The translations under genes were made by a program, and so were the position numbers. The notes under the pieces were generated by a model, which saw nothing but the letters and a program-made list of their open reading frames with translations, ran no database searches and was not told where the DNA came from. A DNA stretch of 64,000 nt from Haliscomenobacter sp. (GTDB taxonomy: Bacteria; Bacteroidota; Bacteroidia; Chitinophagales; Saprospiraceae), in the NCBI GenBank assembly GCA_016707205.1, contig JADJHZ010000021.1, positions 1-64,000 of the forward strand, written 5' to 3'. This document shows positions 46,901-55,312 of this stretch, piece after piece. Each line of letters begins with the position of its first letter. Position 1 is the stretch's first letter.

Positions 46901-49514
46901 CGTAGTGGAAAACGTCACCGAATTGCCGGATGCCCGGGCAGGCGTTGACATAGAACTGCCTTGCACCGGGGATTCCATCACCCTGGATGGCGGGGGGTCT
47001 ATTAACCTCCGGCCTGTTCTCTACGCCTGGTTTGACAGGAACGGCGCGTCGATTGGAACAGGAACGAAAGTTAATGTCACCCAACTGGGCGATTACGTCC
47101 TGCAAGTAACCGAAGAAGGGAATGGGTGCATCGCTCGCGACACGGTCTCGGTCATACCTACTACCGCGTATCCGGATATCGATGCAGGACTGGATACCAG
47201 TATCAACTGCCGGATTCCGGAGCCGGTTCTGACACCCTCCATATCCAATTCTACCGGCTTCACCGTACTTTGGACTCCGCTCGATGGAGGCCGCCTGGAG
47301 GCGGGCGGCGATACCTTGCGCAATCCAAAGGTTGTGGAGGCCGGCCGCTTCGTTTTGCAGGTTACCGACACCGCCAGCCGATGCGTTTCGACAGATACGA
47401 TCAGCGTGACCGCAGACCTGGCCCTTCCTTCCGCTGAAGCTGGACTGGGAGATACCCTGACCTGCCGGGAGCCAGAGGTTACCCTGCAAGGAACGGCAAA
47501 TAGCCCAAGCGGCTTGTTCACTACTTCCTGGAGTTCCAATGGCCAGGTTCTGGCAAATAATGCGTTGCAATTAAAAGTGACCGCTGCGGGCGACTACGTG
47601 TTTACCGTACGAGACTCCTTAAACGGTTGTCTCTTTTCCGATTCGGTGATCATTTTCTCCACCGTGGACACGCCTTCGGTCAATTCCCTCAGCTTAAATC
47701 CGATTATTACCTGCAAAACGACCCAACTTACGCTCGGCGCCTTAGTGACACCATCTGCGGGTGATTACGGGTATGCCTGGTCTTCTGCCAATGGCAGGAT
47801 TATCAGCGGAGGAAATACGCTGACACCGGAAGTTGGAGCGGCAGGTTTGTATGAACTTTTGGTTACGAACCAGCTTACCGGTTGCGTCGGAAAAACTTCC
47901 GTAACCGTAGCCTCGGATACGCTGAAACCTGCCGTCAATGCGGGGGCGGACCAAACGCTCACGTGTTCGGTTAAATCGGTGACGCTCAACGGGACCGGTT
48001 CTGCTGCCGACCCTTCCATCTCTTATTTGTGGTCGGGCAAAGGCGGCGCAGCGGCTCCTCAACCGGCTAACACGATACAAACTACCGCAAGCGGAGCAGG
48101 TTCTTTCGTGCTCGAAGTGCGGGACACCGCCACCGGATGTTTCGCTCTCGATTCCGTCCGGGTTACCCTCGACACCCTGGCCCCCATGGTATCCATTCTA
48201 CCTGCCGCTGCAATCACCTGTACGACCTCTGAGATTGTGCTGGATGGGACGACTTCCTCGCAAGGAACCCAGTATGTGGCGGAATGGACCGGCCTGGCAG
48301 GCCAGTTGGTCAGCCCAACAGGGAATCCGTTCCAGGCCAGAGTGCGGGCTGCCGGTGATTACCAGCTCAAAGTCCGGAATTCAGCCACCGGATGTGAAGC
48401 CGTCTCCAGGGTGACCGTGCCAGAGGATAAGGAAACGCCCAACGCCACAGCCCAACCTAATGCAACGTTGCCTTGCGCCGGCGCCGTGATTTCTCTCGAC
48501 GGTCAGGGGTCGTCTTCCGGACCTGGGTTCAGCTATTTGTGGCGCACCACCTCCGGATCTGGCACGATTACGGATGAACGTACGCTGGCGCCAAAGATCA
48601 ATACCGCCGGAACGTATAGCCTTCAGGTTACCAACTCAAGGAATGGCTGCGTCGATACCGCTACGGTCGTAGTGGTACTTGACCCGGCGCTGGTGAAAGC
48701 CGATGCAGGCGCCGACCAGACTACTTGCGGCGACGATGCGCAGCTTACCGGTAACCTTCCTGCAGGCGCCACCGGCGTATGGTCGACCAAATCCGGCGCT
48801 TCCATTGAAACGCCTTCGGAATTCATTACGGAAGTGTTGAGTTTAAAGGAAGGCAGAAATGTATTTGTCTGGACCCTTTCTAAAAACCAGTGCCCGAATT
48901 ACAGCGCCGACTCGGTGGCTATTGCCCGCGAACTCGCCCCGGTTGCCAACAACGACCAACTGACTATCGAGGCCACAGAGCGCCGGGGAACGATTAACCT
49001 GATTCAAAATGATAAGTTGAATACAACCGCCGGCTTTGATCTGATTATCAGCCGTAACCCAACGCTGGGCCGGATTGATTCTATCAACGGCGGTACGGTC
49101 ATTTATGCGGTGGCTCCCCGGATTTACGGAATGGACGAATTCAGCTACCAGTTGTGCAGCAAAGCCTGCCCCGACCTGTGCGATACCGCTCTGGTTAAGG
49201 TGGAGGTGAAATTCGATCCGAACGCGCCCCAAGACCCCGTTGCCAACGCGATTACGCCCAACGGGGATGGGGCTAACGACGAGTTGCGGTTTGAGATTCT
49301 GGAAGACGTAGATCCGGAAGTCTTCCCCGATAATGAGATCATTATCTTCAACCGCTGGGGAGATATTGTGTACCAGGCAAGGCCTTATAATAACGATTGG
49401 CGGGGCATCAACAGCGCTGGGAAAGAGTTACCCCACGCGACCTATTACTACATTCTCCGCCTGGATATCTCCAAGGGGATTATCATTCAGGGAGATGTAA
49501 CCATCCTGAAATAA
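43908..49514 (+). CDS. Giant type IX secreted surface protein with C-terminal (type B) sorting domain
   Basis: This is a protein of about 1,868 residues. Signal peptide MKKFLAIAAFILAASTAVWA is followed by roughly five cohesin-like domains (residues about 22-745; repeated pattern GDTVCLDFTVTNLENIVELD and FSLSW.., LFQVCYEVVG). One SprB-like repeat follows (TDTVITPVTCPDANDGSVTL), then about ten PKD/Ig-like repeats (pattern DAGxDxxLxC..VTLxGTxSS..YLW, TGCxAxDTV). A cadherin/Ig-like domain comes next (VANNDQLTIEATERRGTINL) and last a CHU_C domain (AITPNGDGANDELRFEI, IIFNRWGDIVYQ, GTYYYIL-like end). CHU_C domains direct export by the type IX system and surface attachment through PorP/SprF. Probably an adhesin or matrix protein. 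ATG 43908 begins the signal peptide. Confidence 0.88.
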   Translation: MKKFLAIAAFILAASTAVWAQPTFYFSSGSPCSGETYCVDITVKDFTDIASLKFPIYFNPKVVEFTGVQNLNLSKLDLGDFDLTRTAEGLIFLNWVGDICENPNPNDITLLDSTRIFSLCFKALGGYGTTSEVGITDDTKLIGDEDPEPIVVKRPPACFNIGLVQRKALISTCVRPLSLIASNAKGNTGDLVCSNISVTGFDGLTSLQFTMDYDSTFLEFANVINTEKLVNLGRESFGTPDRPNIGKGRLTLSWNWTDIQRPSITLPDSTIIFQVCFNIIGDCESSTELSFSSSLTPLEAVNVTQDTQYSIPAVLTPGVISSGACTPTGLRLTANCGAPVNLNDEICVRVTAQGLTDLTRFSYLMEFNPNILKYKDVRILASNSQIPGFSRNTHFNVTNVGNGILGVDWKSVNAIFTATVPDGTAIYEVCFQVVGLGGDGPISFNPSAAVVTKRGSTANIGIAPNNCAVQVIQPDGVQLAITGDQGVPGDTVCLDFTVTNLENIVELDFSVAWEPTHLKFTDIKNINLAGATKDSFGLDGVDGGLFSFEWKSANPATLADGSSLFQVCYEVVGTPPGELGQEENCNGVQIVDIPIIPQAISSTSNGNDIGLISTPAEVCVLNPTGFFLIIGEGDTTCVDFRVAGFKDITSAEYTINWDPTGLAFGKIIPSGALGLVDGINFDAESANVGLISFSWLDINGASLDDSTSLFQVCFVPVGDPADCIEITVEDDPNPTVNTLTGAGSVFPIPGKVCILDRLIITDTVITPVTCPDANDGSVTLTVEGGQGNIFFFWESVPRQFTNKARNLPVGQVAVTIFDESRPPLVLRDTFEVPMTEILPEVNAGPDKVLGCNPPFTLLSGTGSTGVDFSFSWSTIFGSLPGDTERPSVIAGAAGTYILTVFNKNTGCAVKDTVIVLPPSLPEAKAGDDQLFSCLSDTLFLDAGLSSSGDSISYKWTALDGGIILPGDETVVKPRALAPGLYALEVRNIVNGCFATDTVVVENVTELPDARAGVDIELPCTGDSITLDGGGSINLRPVLYAWFDRNGASIGTGTKVNVTQLGDYVLQVTEEGNGCIARDTVSVIPTTAYPDIDAGLDTSINCRIPEPVLTPSISNSTGFTVLWTPLDGGRLEAGGDTLRNPKVVEAGRFVLQVTDTASRCVSTDTISVTADLALPSAEAGLGDTLTCREPEVTLQGTANSPSGLFTTSWSSNGQVLANNALQLKVTAAGDYVFTVRDSLNGCLFSDSVIIFSTVDTPSVNSLSLNPIITCKTTQLTLGALVTPSAGDYGYAWSSANGRIISGGNTLTPEVGAAGLYELLVTNQLTGCVGKTSVTVASDTLKPAVNAGADQTLTCSVKSVTLNGTGSAADPSISYLWSGKGGAAAPQPANTIQTTASGAGSFVLEVRDTATGCFALDSVRVTLDTLAPMVSILPAAAITCTTSEIVLDGTTSSQGTQYVAEWTGLAGQLVSPTGNPFQARVRAAGDYQLKVRNSATGCEAVSRVTVPEDKETPNATAQPNATLPCAGAVISLDGQGSSSGPGFSYLWRTTSGSGTITDERTLAPKINTAGTYSLQVTNSRNGCVDTATVVVVLDPALVKADAGADQTTCGDDAQLTGNLPAGATGVWSTKSGASIETPSEFITEVLSLKEGRNVFVWTLSKNQCPNYSADSVAIARELAPVANNDQLTIEATERRGTINLIQNDKLNTTAGFDLIISRNPTLGRIDSINGGTVIYAVAPRIYGMDEFSYQLCSKACPDLCDTALVKVEVKFDPNAPQDPVANAITPNGDGANDELRFEILEDVDPEVFPDNEIIIFNRWGDIVYQARPYNNDWRGINSAGKELPHATYYYILRLDISKGIIIQGDVTILK

Positions 49515-49530
49515 GCGTGCTGCATCAATA

Positions 49531-49569
49531 AAAAAAGGGGCCTGCGAGATGTCGCAGGCCCCTTTTTTT
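49531..49569. terminator. Bidirectional terminator between convergent genes
   Basis: Stem GGGGCCTGCGA/TCGCAGGCCCC with a GATG loop has an A-run before and a T-run after it, so it can stop transcription in both directions. Confidence 0.93.
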
Positions 49570-49573
49570 ATTC

Positions 49574-49639
49574 GACTTGTTGCGACGGGTACGGGGGAAA
49601 GAGCCTTTTAAACCCGCGATGATTCAGTCGCAACAAGTC
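49574..49639. repeat. Inverted repeat with 13-bp arms
   Basis: Perfect arms GACTTGTTGCGAC (49574-49586) and GTCGCAACAAGTC (49627-49639) enclose 40 bp containing a weaker inner pairing (GGGT/ACCC). It sits between the terminator and the thiolase gene's 3' end. It may be a dispersed palindromic element. Confidence 0.75.
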
Positions 49640-49654
49640 TATTCATGCCGCTCG

Positions 49655-50824
49655 TTAGAGTAGTTCGTATATGCCGGCAATGCCCTGCCCGCCGCCGACG
49701 CAGGCGGTGACCATGCCGTATTTCTGCCCCCGGCGGCGCATTTCGCTGAACAACTGCGTGCTCAGTTTGGCGCCGGTGCAGCCCAGCGGGTGGCCCAGGG
49801 CGATTGCCCCCCCGTTGGGGTTGACCAGTTCGGGGTTTAAGCCGGCTTCCTGGATAACGGCCAGCGCCTGTGCAGCAAAAGCCTCGTTCAACTCGATTTG
49901 CTGAATGTCGCCCAGGTTCAGGTTGGCCTGTTTCAGCGCTTTGGGGATCGCGGCGCAAGGGCCAATACCCATGTACAACGGATCTACGCCAGCAACGCTG
50001 CAACTTACAAGCCGGGCGATGGGCTTGAGACCAAGCTGGTTAACCATTTCTTCGCTTAGGACCAGAACAAATGCCGCTCCGTCGGAGGTTTGAGAACTAT
50101 TACCTGCCGTGACGGTCCCGTTCTGAGCAAATGCAGGCCGCAACGCAGCCAGTCCTTCTATGGTGGTGTCGCGGCGAACGCCTTCGTCCGTGTCGATGAT
50201 CTGTGAGGTAGAAACTTTTTTGTTGTCCTTGACAAAGACTTCCTCCACCTGAACCGGAACAATCTCCTGTTTGAATTTTCCCTCGCCGATAGCCAAACCG
50301 GCTTTGCGATGGGAATGGTAGGAAAACTCGTCGGCCATCTCCCGGGTGATTCCGTATTTCTTGGCTACCGCTTCCGCTGTAATGCCCATGCTGACGAGGT
50401 AATTGGGGGTGGTGCTGGCAACCGCATAGCTCGGCGCCAGTTTGTACCCGGTCATCGGCACAAGGCTCATGCTTTCTGTGCCCCCCGCTATATACACGTG
50501 GCCCATGCCGGCCCGGATTTTTGCTACGGCAATGGCGATAGTCTCCAAGCCGGATGCGCAATAGCGGTTGACGGTCATTCCCGGCACTTCCTTGCCCAGG
50601 GCGCGCAGGGAGATCTGGCGGCCAATCTGGAACCCCTGCTCGCCTTCCGGGTTAGCGCATCCAACAAGGACATCGTCGACCAGCCGGGGATCCAGTTCGG
50701 GAGTCTGGGCAACCAGGTATTTCACAACTTCTACCGCCAGGTCGTCGGAACGGAAATTGCGAAAGCCGCCTTTCTTGGCTTTTCCGACGGCAGAACGATA
50801 GGCTTTGACAATATATGCTTCCAT
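49655..50824 (-). CDS. fadA: Acetyl-CoA C-acyltransferase (3-ketoacyl-CoA thiolase)
   Basis: This 389-residue thiolase catalyses the last step of beta-oxidation, cleaving 3-ketoacyl-CoA to acetyl-CoA. Nucleophile Cys89 in NRYCASGLETIA, the GHPLGCTGAKL histidine motif and the second Cys in VTACVGGGQGIAGIYE are all present. It follows the 3-hydroxyacyl-CoA dehydrogenase gene by 58 bp on the same strand, forming the classical fadBA-like operon. A palindrome before the operon suggests co-regulation with etfBA. Confidence 0.93.
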   Translation of the reverse strand: MEAYIVKAYRSAVGKAKKGGFRNFRSDDLAVEVVKYLVAQTPELDPRLVDDVLVGCANPEGEQGFQIGRQISLRALGKEVPGMTVNRYCASGLETIAIAVAKIRAGMGHVYIAGGTESMSLVPMTGYKLAPSYAVASTTPNYLVSMGITAEAVAKKYGITREMADEFSYHSHRKAGLAIGEGKFKQEIVPVQVEEVFVKDNKKVSTSQIIDTDEGVRRDTTIEGLAALRPAFAQNGTVTAGNSSQTSDGAAFVLVLSEEMVNQLGLKPIARLVSCSVAGVDPLYMGIGPCAAIPKALKQANLNLGDIQQIELNEAFAAQALAVIQEAGLNPELVNPNGGAIALGHPLGCTGAKLSTQLFSEMRRRGQKYGMVTACVGGGQGIAGIYELL

Positions 50825-50882
50825 GTTTTTTTATCTAAAAAAGTGAAAAGTGGTTATTGCGATATGCATGCGATTTCCTGGA

Positions 50883-53275
50883 TCAGTTTCTCAGCGGCTT
50901 GTTGTTCTGCAACATATACTGAATGCGCTCCTGGGTTTTGGGCTCGCCGGCCAGGCTGAGGAACGCCTCGCGCTCGACATCCAGGAGGTATTGCTCCGAA
51001 ACCATCTGAGGGGCGGTGAGATCGCCGCCGCAAAGCACCCAGGCGATTTTTTGAGCGATTTTGATGTCGTGCTCGCTGGCGTATTTGCCAAGGAGCAATT
51101 CATTTGCCGCTACGTACAAGGCGCCGAGGCCGCTTCTGCCCAATACGGTTATATCTTGACGCTGAACGGGTTGTACATAGTTCCGGGCGAGGTTGAGCAC
51201 CATGGTTTTTGCTTCGCCGATAGCCCGGTCTTTGTTCAGCACCACGCGGTCGCGGCCGGGGATCATGTATCCATATTTATACGCTTCGTGTGCGGAGGTA
51301 GCTACCGACGCCAGAGCGATCGCCTTGAACCGGTCGATCAAAGCCGGAATATGCACTTCTCCTTCCCGGAAGCTGTCGGAGGCCCGGAGGGCAAATTCTT
51401 TGGTGCCTGCGCCGCCGGGGATAAGGCCAACGCCAACTTCCACCAACCCGATATAGGATTCTGCAGAGGCCGCCGCGCCGTCGCAGTGCATGAGCATCTC
51501 GCATCCGCCGCCGAAGACATAGCCCTGGGTAGCGACTACGACGGGAATACTGGAGTACCGGCACCGCATGATCGTTTGCTGGAAGTAATTGACGGCCATG
51601 TTCAACTGGTCGAAATCCTGCTGGAAGGCCATCATGCCGATCATCATGAGGTTGGCGCCAACGGAGAAGTTGGCCGCATTGTTGCCTATGACCAGGCCCT
51701 TCCAGCCGCCGTCTTCTGCCAGTTGGATAGATTGGTTGATTCCCTGTAGTACCCCTTCGCCGAGGGTGTTGTGCGGGCTGGTAAATTCAAGGCAAAGCAC
51801 CCCGTCTCCGATATCATGCAGGATGGTCTCGCTGGTTTTGTGTACGGGGGCCTGGTCGCGGTAGTTGTCCAGGATAATGAACGCTTTGGCGCCCGGGATA
51901 TCCTGATAGGATTTGGTTGCCAGGTCGTAGTACTGCCGGGCGCCGTTGCGGCGCCGGTAGAAGCTGGTATGCCCTGCGCCAGCCATATCTTTTACCCAGG
52001 CAGCCACCTGGTCTCCCTGGGCTTCCGCCGCCTGGATCCCCGCTTCGATGCCGATGATATCCCAGTATTCAAACGGGCCGAAATCCCAGGCATAGCCTGC
52101 CCGCATGGCGTCGTCAATGCTGAACAGGTTGTCGGAGATTTCCGGAACGCGGTTGGAAGCGTAGGCGAAAAGCCCGGCCAGAGACTGGCGGACCAAAGCG
52201 CCCCCTTTATCCTCGGCTTTAAACAAGGAAGCGATCCGGCGCTTGGGATCGTCGATCTGCTTGGCGTTCTTGAGGCTGGGGAGGTCGGGCTTCCGGGAAG
52301 GTTCGTATTCCAGCGTTTGGAGGTTGAGGGCCAGGATAACCGGGCGCCCTTTTCGTCCTTCTGGCTGGTCTTTTTAAAGAACCCCTGGCCGGTTTTGTTT
52401 CCGAGGAATTTATTGTCCAGAAGAAATTGCAGATAAGCAGGAACTTCAAAAGCGCCGGCTTGCTCGTCGTTGGGGCAATTCTGCTTGATGCCCTGGATGA
52501 CCTTTGCGGCCGTGTCGTGCCCAACGAGATCGCCCAGGCGGAAGGTGCCGGTTTTGGGTCTGCCCAAAGGAGGTCCGGTCAGGGCGTCGACTTCCTCAAT
52601 GCTCAGCCCAAGCTGGGTGGTGAGCTGGTAGATTTTAGCCATCGCGTAGACCCCGATGCGGTTGCCGATAAACGCCGGGGTGTCTTTGCACAAGACCGTT
52701 TGTTTGCCCAGGTAGAGGTCCCCGTATTCCATAAAGAAGTGGACCATCTCCGGGTCGGTCTCCGCCGTTGGGATGATCTCCAGCAGGCGAAGGTACCGGG
52801 GTGGATTGAAAAAGTGCGTACCACAAAAATGGCGGCGAAAATCCGTGCTCCGCCCTTCCAGCATTAAATGGATCGGGATGCCGGAGGTGTTGGATGTAAT
52901 AAACGTTCCCGGCTTGCGCAATCGATCGACCTTTTCAAATAAGGACTTTTTGATGTCGAGGTTTTCGACAACTACCTCAATGATCCAGTCGCAATCGTTG
53001 ATCTTCTCCAGGTCGTCTTCGAAATTGCCCGTCGCGATCCGGCTGGCAAAGGCTAAATCGTATAAAGGCGCGGGTTTGCTTTTTATTGCGAACTCCAAGG
53101 CCTTGTTTACCAAGCGATTTCGCGCGGCGGGACTGGTTTTCTCGTGCTCCTGGAGGTCGGGAGGCAAAATGTCCAACAACAGGACTTCCAGGCCGATGTT
53201 GGCAAAGTGGCAGGCAATTCCGGATCCCATCACGCCGGACCCCAGAACGGCAGCTTTTTTGATGCGTTTATTCAT
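50883..53275 (-). CDS. 3-Hydroxyacyl-CoA dehydrogenase/enoyl-CoA hydratase, frameshifted
   Basis: This is a fused beta-oxidation enzyme of about 798 residues with an N-terminal NAD-binding dehydrogenase (VLGSGVMGSGIACHFANIGLE, ITSNTSGIPI, FCGTHFFNPPRYLRLLEI, FIGNRIGVYA). Its C-terminal hydratase fold (VLCLEFTSPHNTL, GLVIGNNAANFSVGANL, VVVATQGYVFGGGCEMLMHCD, GVGLIPGGAGTKEFA) gives the fadN-like domain order. The two frames join near 52345 (AAAAGGGCGCCCGG), between KDEKG and RPVILALNLQTLEYEP. The complete domain set on both sides and operon with thiolase argue for an assembly indel. Confidence 0.9.
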
Positions 53276-53336
53276 TGCGGATTTTTTATTGGATTTGGCA
53301 AAGCAAGTTGAATGGTTTCCTGGCGAAAATCAAATT

Positions 53337-53352
53337 TAGCGAATTTTCGCTA
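53337..53352. promoter_or_regulatory. Palindromic operator upstream of the beta-oxidation operon
   Basis: TAGCGAA-TT-TTCGCTA lies 61 bp before the start at 53275. With three bases to its left, 19 nt (53334-53352) are identical to the etfB operator at 25921. On the gene's strand it abuts TTTG, a candidate -33 box; 19 bases further is TCAACTTG, a weak -10 match. Confidence 0.7.
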
Positions 53353-53535
53353 GTCGAACAAAAATAAAGAATCCCATTCAATAATCCAGAAGAAAAGCAG
53401 ACTATTAAAATTCTCTTAATTTGTTAAATTTGATCCGCGCTATAATAATTTCGCAGCGCAGACCCCGTTTATTGGGTAACACCCGGTTGAAGCTAAACCT
53501 GTGAATTTGGCAAAACAAAACAAAATCATACCTTC

Positions 53536-54252
53536 ATGCCTTTTCAAATGCTCTTACTACAGACCGTGGAAGGTCTTGACCGCACCATGGAAACCGCAAC
53601 GGATACGGCCGCAACGGCTGTTAACCAAAGTATGTGGGATATTATCATCCAGAGTGGAACCGTTGGGATCATCATTATTTTGATCCAGTTGGTTCTTTCC
53701 TTTATCGCTGTTTACATTTTTGTGGAACGATACGGGGCGATCAATCGGGCAAGCCGGATCGATGAGCATTTTATGAACAATATCCGGGTCAATGTGCAGT
53801 CCGGCAATATTCAAAGTGCCCGGGCCCTTTGTCAGAGCACCGATACGCCGGTGGCCAGGATGGTAGAGAAAGGCCTTCAGCGCATTGGTAAACCCCTTCG
53901 CGACATTGACGCCGCCGTGGAAAACGTAGGCAACCTGGAAGTGTTTAAATTAGAAAAGAACCTGTCTACGCTGGCAAGTATTTCCGGAGCATCTCCAATG
54001 CTTGGGTTTTTGGGAACGGTTACCGGGATGATTCAGGCGTTCTACAATATGGCCACTCAGGAAAATGTCACTCCTTCGCTTCTCGCAGGCGGTATTTACC
54101 AAGCATTGCTGACCACTGCGGTCGGGCTTACCGTGGGGATCTTTGCATTGATTGGCTATAACTTGTTGGTAGCCAATGTGGAAAAAGTAGTGTTCCAAAT
54201 GGAGCGGTCTACCACCGAGTTCATGGATTTGCTTCAGGAGCCTACTGCCTGA
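53536..54252 (+). CDS. exbB: ExbB/TolQ/MotA-family proton channel
   Basis: This 238-residue inner-membrane channel subunit has three transmembrane segments (IIIQSGTVGIIIILIQLVLS, TLASISGASPMLGFLGTVTG, AGGIYQALLTTAVGLTVG) with the conserved GASPMLGFLGTVTGMIQAF and QALLTTAVGLTVGI patterns. With ExbD proteins it converts proton flow into force on TonB. It heads a cluster exbB-exbD-exbD-tonB on one strand. Length and frame are normal. Confidence 0.9.
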   Translation: MPFQMLLLQTVEGLDRTMETATDTAATAVNQSMWDIIIQSGTVGIIIILIQLVLSFIAVYIFVERYGAINRASRIDEHFMNNIRVNVQSGNIQSARALCQSTDTPVARMVEKGLQRIGKPLRDIDAAVENVGNLEVFKLEKNLSTLASISGASPMLGFLGTVTGMIQAFYNMATQENVTPSLLAGGIYQALLTTAVGLTVGIFALIGYNLLVANVEKVVFQMERSTTEFMDLLQEPTA

Positions 54253-54329
54253 TGTTCAGGGCAAACCCGCTGTATTCCAAAGGACATCCAGGCGTCTGGT
54301 TTTTTTAACATGTTAGCTTCCTGATTTGC

Positions 54330-54731
54330 ATGGGACTCAATAGAAGAAATAAAAACAGCGCAGAGTTTAGCATGGCCTCCTTGACGGATATTATTTTTCT
54401 GTTGCTGATCTTTTTCATGCTAACCTCTAATTTTGTTGATACCCAGCCTTTTGAATTGCCCAAATCGGACTCCAAAACGGTGGCCCCGACTTCCGTGATC
54501 GTAAGCATCTCCAAAGAAGGAGAACATCGGATTGATAACGAGGTGGTGCCCCAGGAGAGCCTGGAGCGTGCTTTGGTTCCTAAGATTCGCGTCGAAGCGG
54601 AAAATGATCCAAATTATACGATTACCATTGTGGCAGAAGTGGGGACTCCTTTTGAGTCCGTTCTTAATGTGATGAAAATTGCCGGAAAATTTAAAGTCAA
54701 GGCGATAATCGCCACCCAGCCAACCAGCTGA
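54330..54731 (+). CDS. exbD: ExbD/TolR-family protein, first copy
   Basis: This 133-residue protein has a single membrane helix (TDIIFLLLIFFMLTSNF) carrying the essential Asp20, and a periplasmic domain (VAPTSVIVSISKEGEHRIDNE). It forms the stator with ExbB. The second copy begins 48 bp later and is only moderately similar, so they are old paralogues. Frame intact. Confidence 0.9.
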   Translation: MGLNRRNKNSAEFSMASLTDIIFLLLIFFMLTSNFVDTQPFELPKSDSKTVAPTSVIVSISKEGEHRIDNEVVPQESLERALVPKIRVEAENDPNYTITIVAEVGTPFESVLNVMKIAGKFKVKAIIATQPTS

Positions 54732-54779
54732 ATCGGATTTAAACCCCTTTCATTGGTGGGTTGAAACTCAGTTTAAACC

Positions 54780-55178
54780 ATGGGGATCAAAAAACGTTCT
54801 AAAGCTTCTGCGGAGTTCAATATGTCCTCGTTATCGGACATCATTTTTCTGTTGCTGATCTTTTTCATGCTGACATCCGGGCTGGTTGCGCCTAATGCAT
54901 TGAACCTTAAACTTCCCGGGAGTTCAAATGCCAAAAACATCATTTCCCGGCGAACCGACGAGGTTCGCATTTCTCCGGAGGGAGGCTTTTTTTTAAATGG
55001 CAGGCGACTGGACCTGAAGGTCGTTGCCCAGGAACTGGAACGCCGGTCTTCTCCTACCCCAACCGATTATAATTTCACCATTGCGCCGGAAAAAGGAACG
55101 CCGGTAGAGCATGTCGTCGCGGTGATGGATATTGCCCTGAGACTGAATATCAACGGTATTCTGACCGCAGAAGAGTAG
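54780..55178 (+). CDS. exbD: ExbD/TolR-family protein, second copy
   Basis: This 132-residue paralogue of the upstream ExbD has a membrane helix with Asp20 (SDIIFLLLIFFMLTSGL) and a periplasmic domain (DEVRISPEGGFFLNGRRLDL). Two ExbD copies in one cluster are common in Bacteroidota and may form heteromers with ExbB. It precedes the tonB-like gene by 134 bp. Frame intact. Confidence 0.9.
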   Translation: MGIKKRSKASAEFNMSSLSDIIFLLLIFFMLTSGLVAPNALNLKLPGSSNAKNIISRRTDEVRISPEGGFFLNGRRLDLKVVAQELERRSSPTPTDYNFTIAPEKGTPVEHVVAVMDIALRLNINGILTAEE

Positions 55179-55312
55179 GGTAGGGCGCGCGCGGTCCTGG
55201 CTGGCGCGTTAAAATTTTGTCAATATCCCCCTTAACGGCAATGGAAACCGGAGAGCGGTTGTTTTTAAGACATAAGGCGTATGCCTCATTTTTCGTCAGA
55301 AAACAAAGACCT

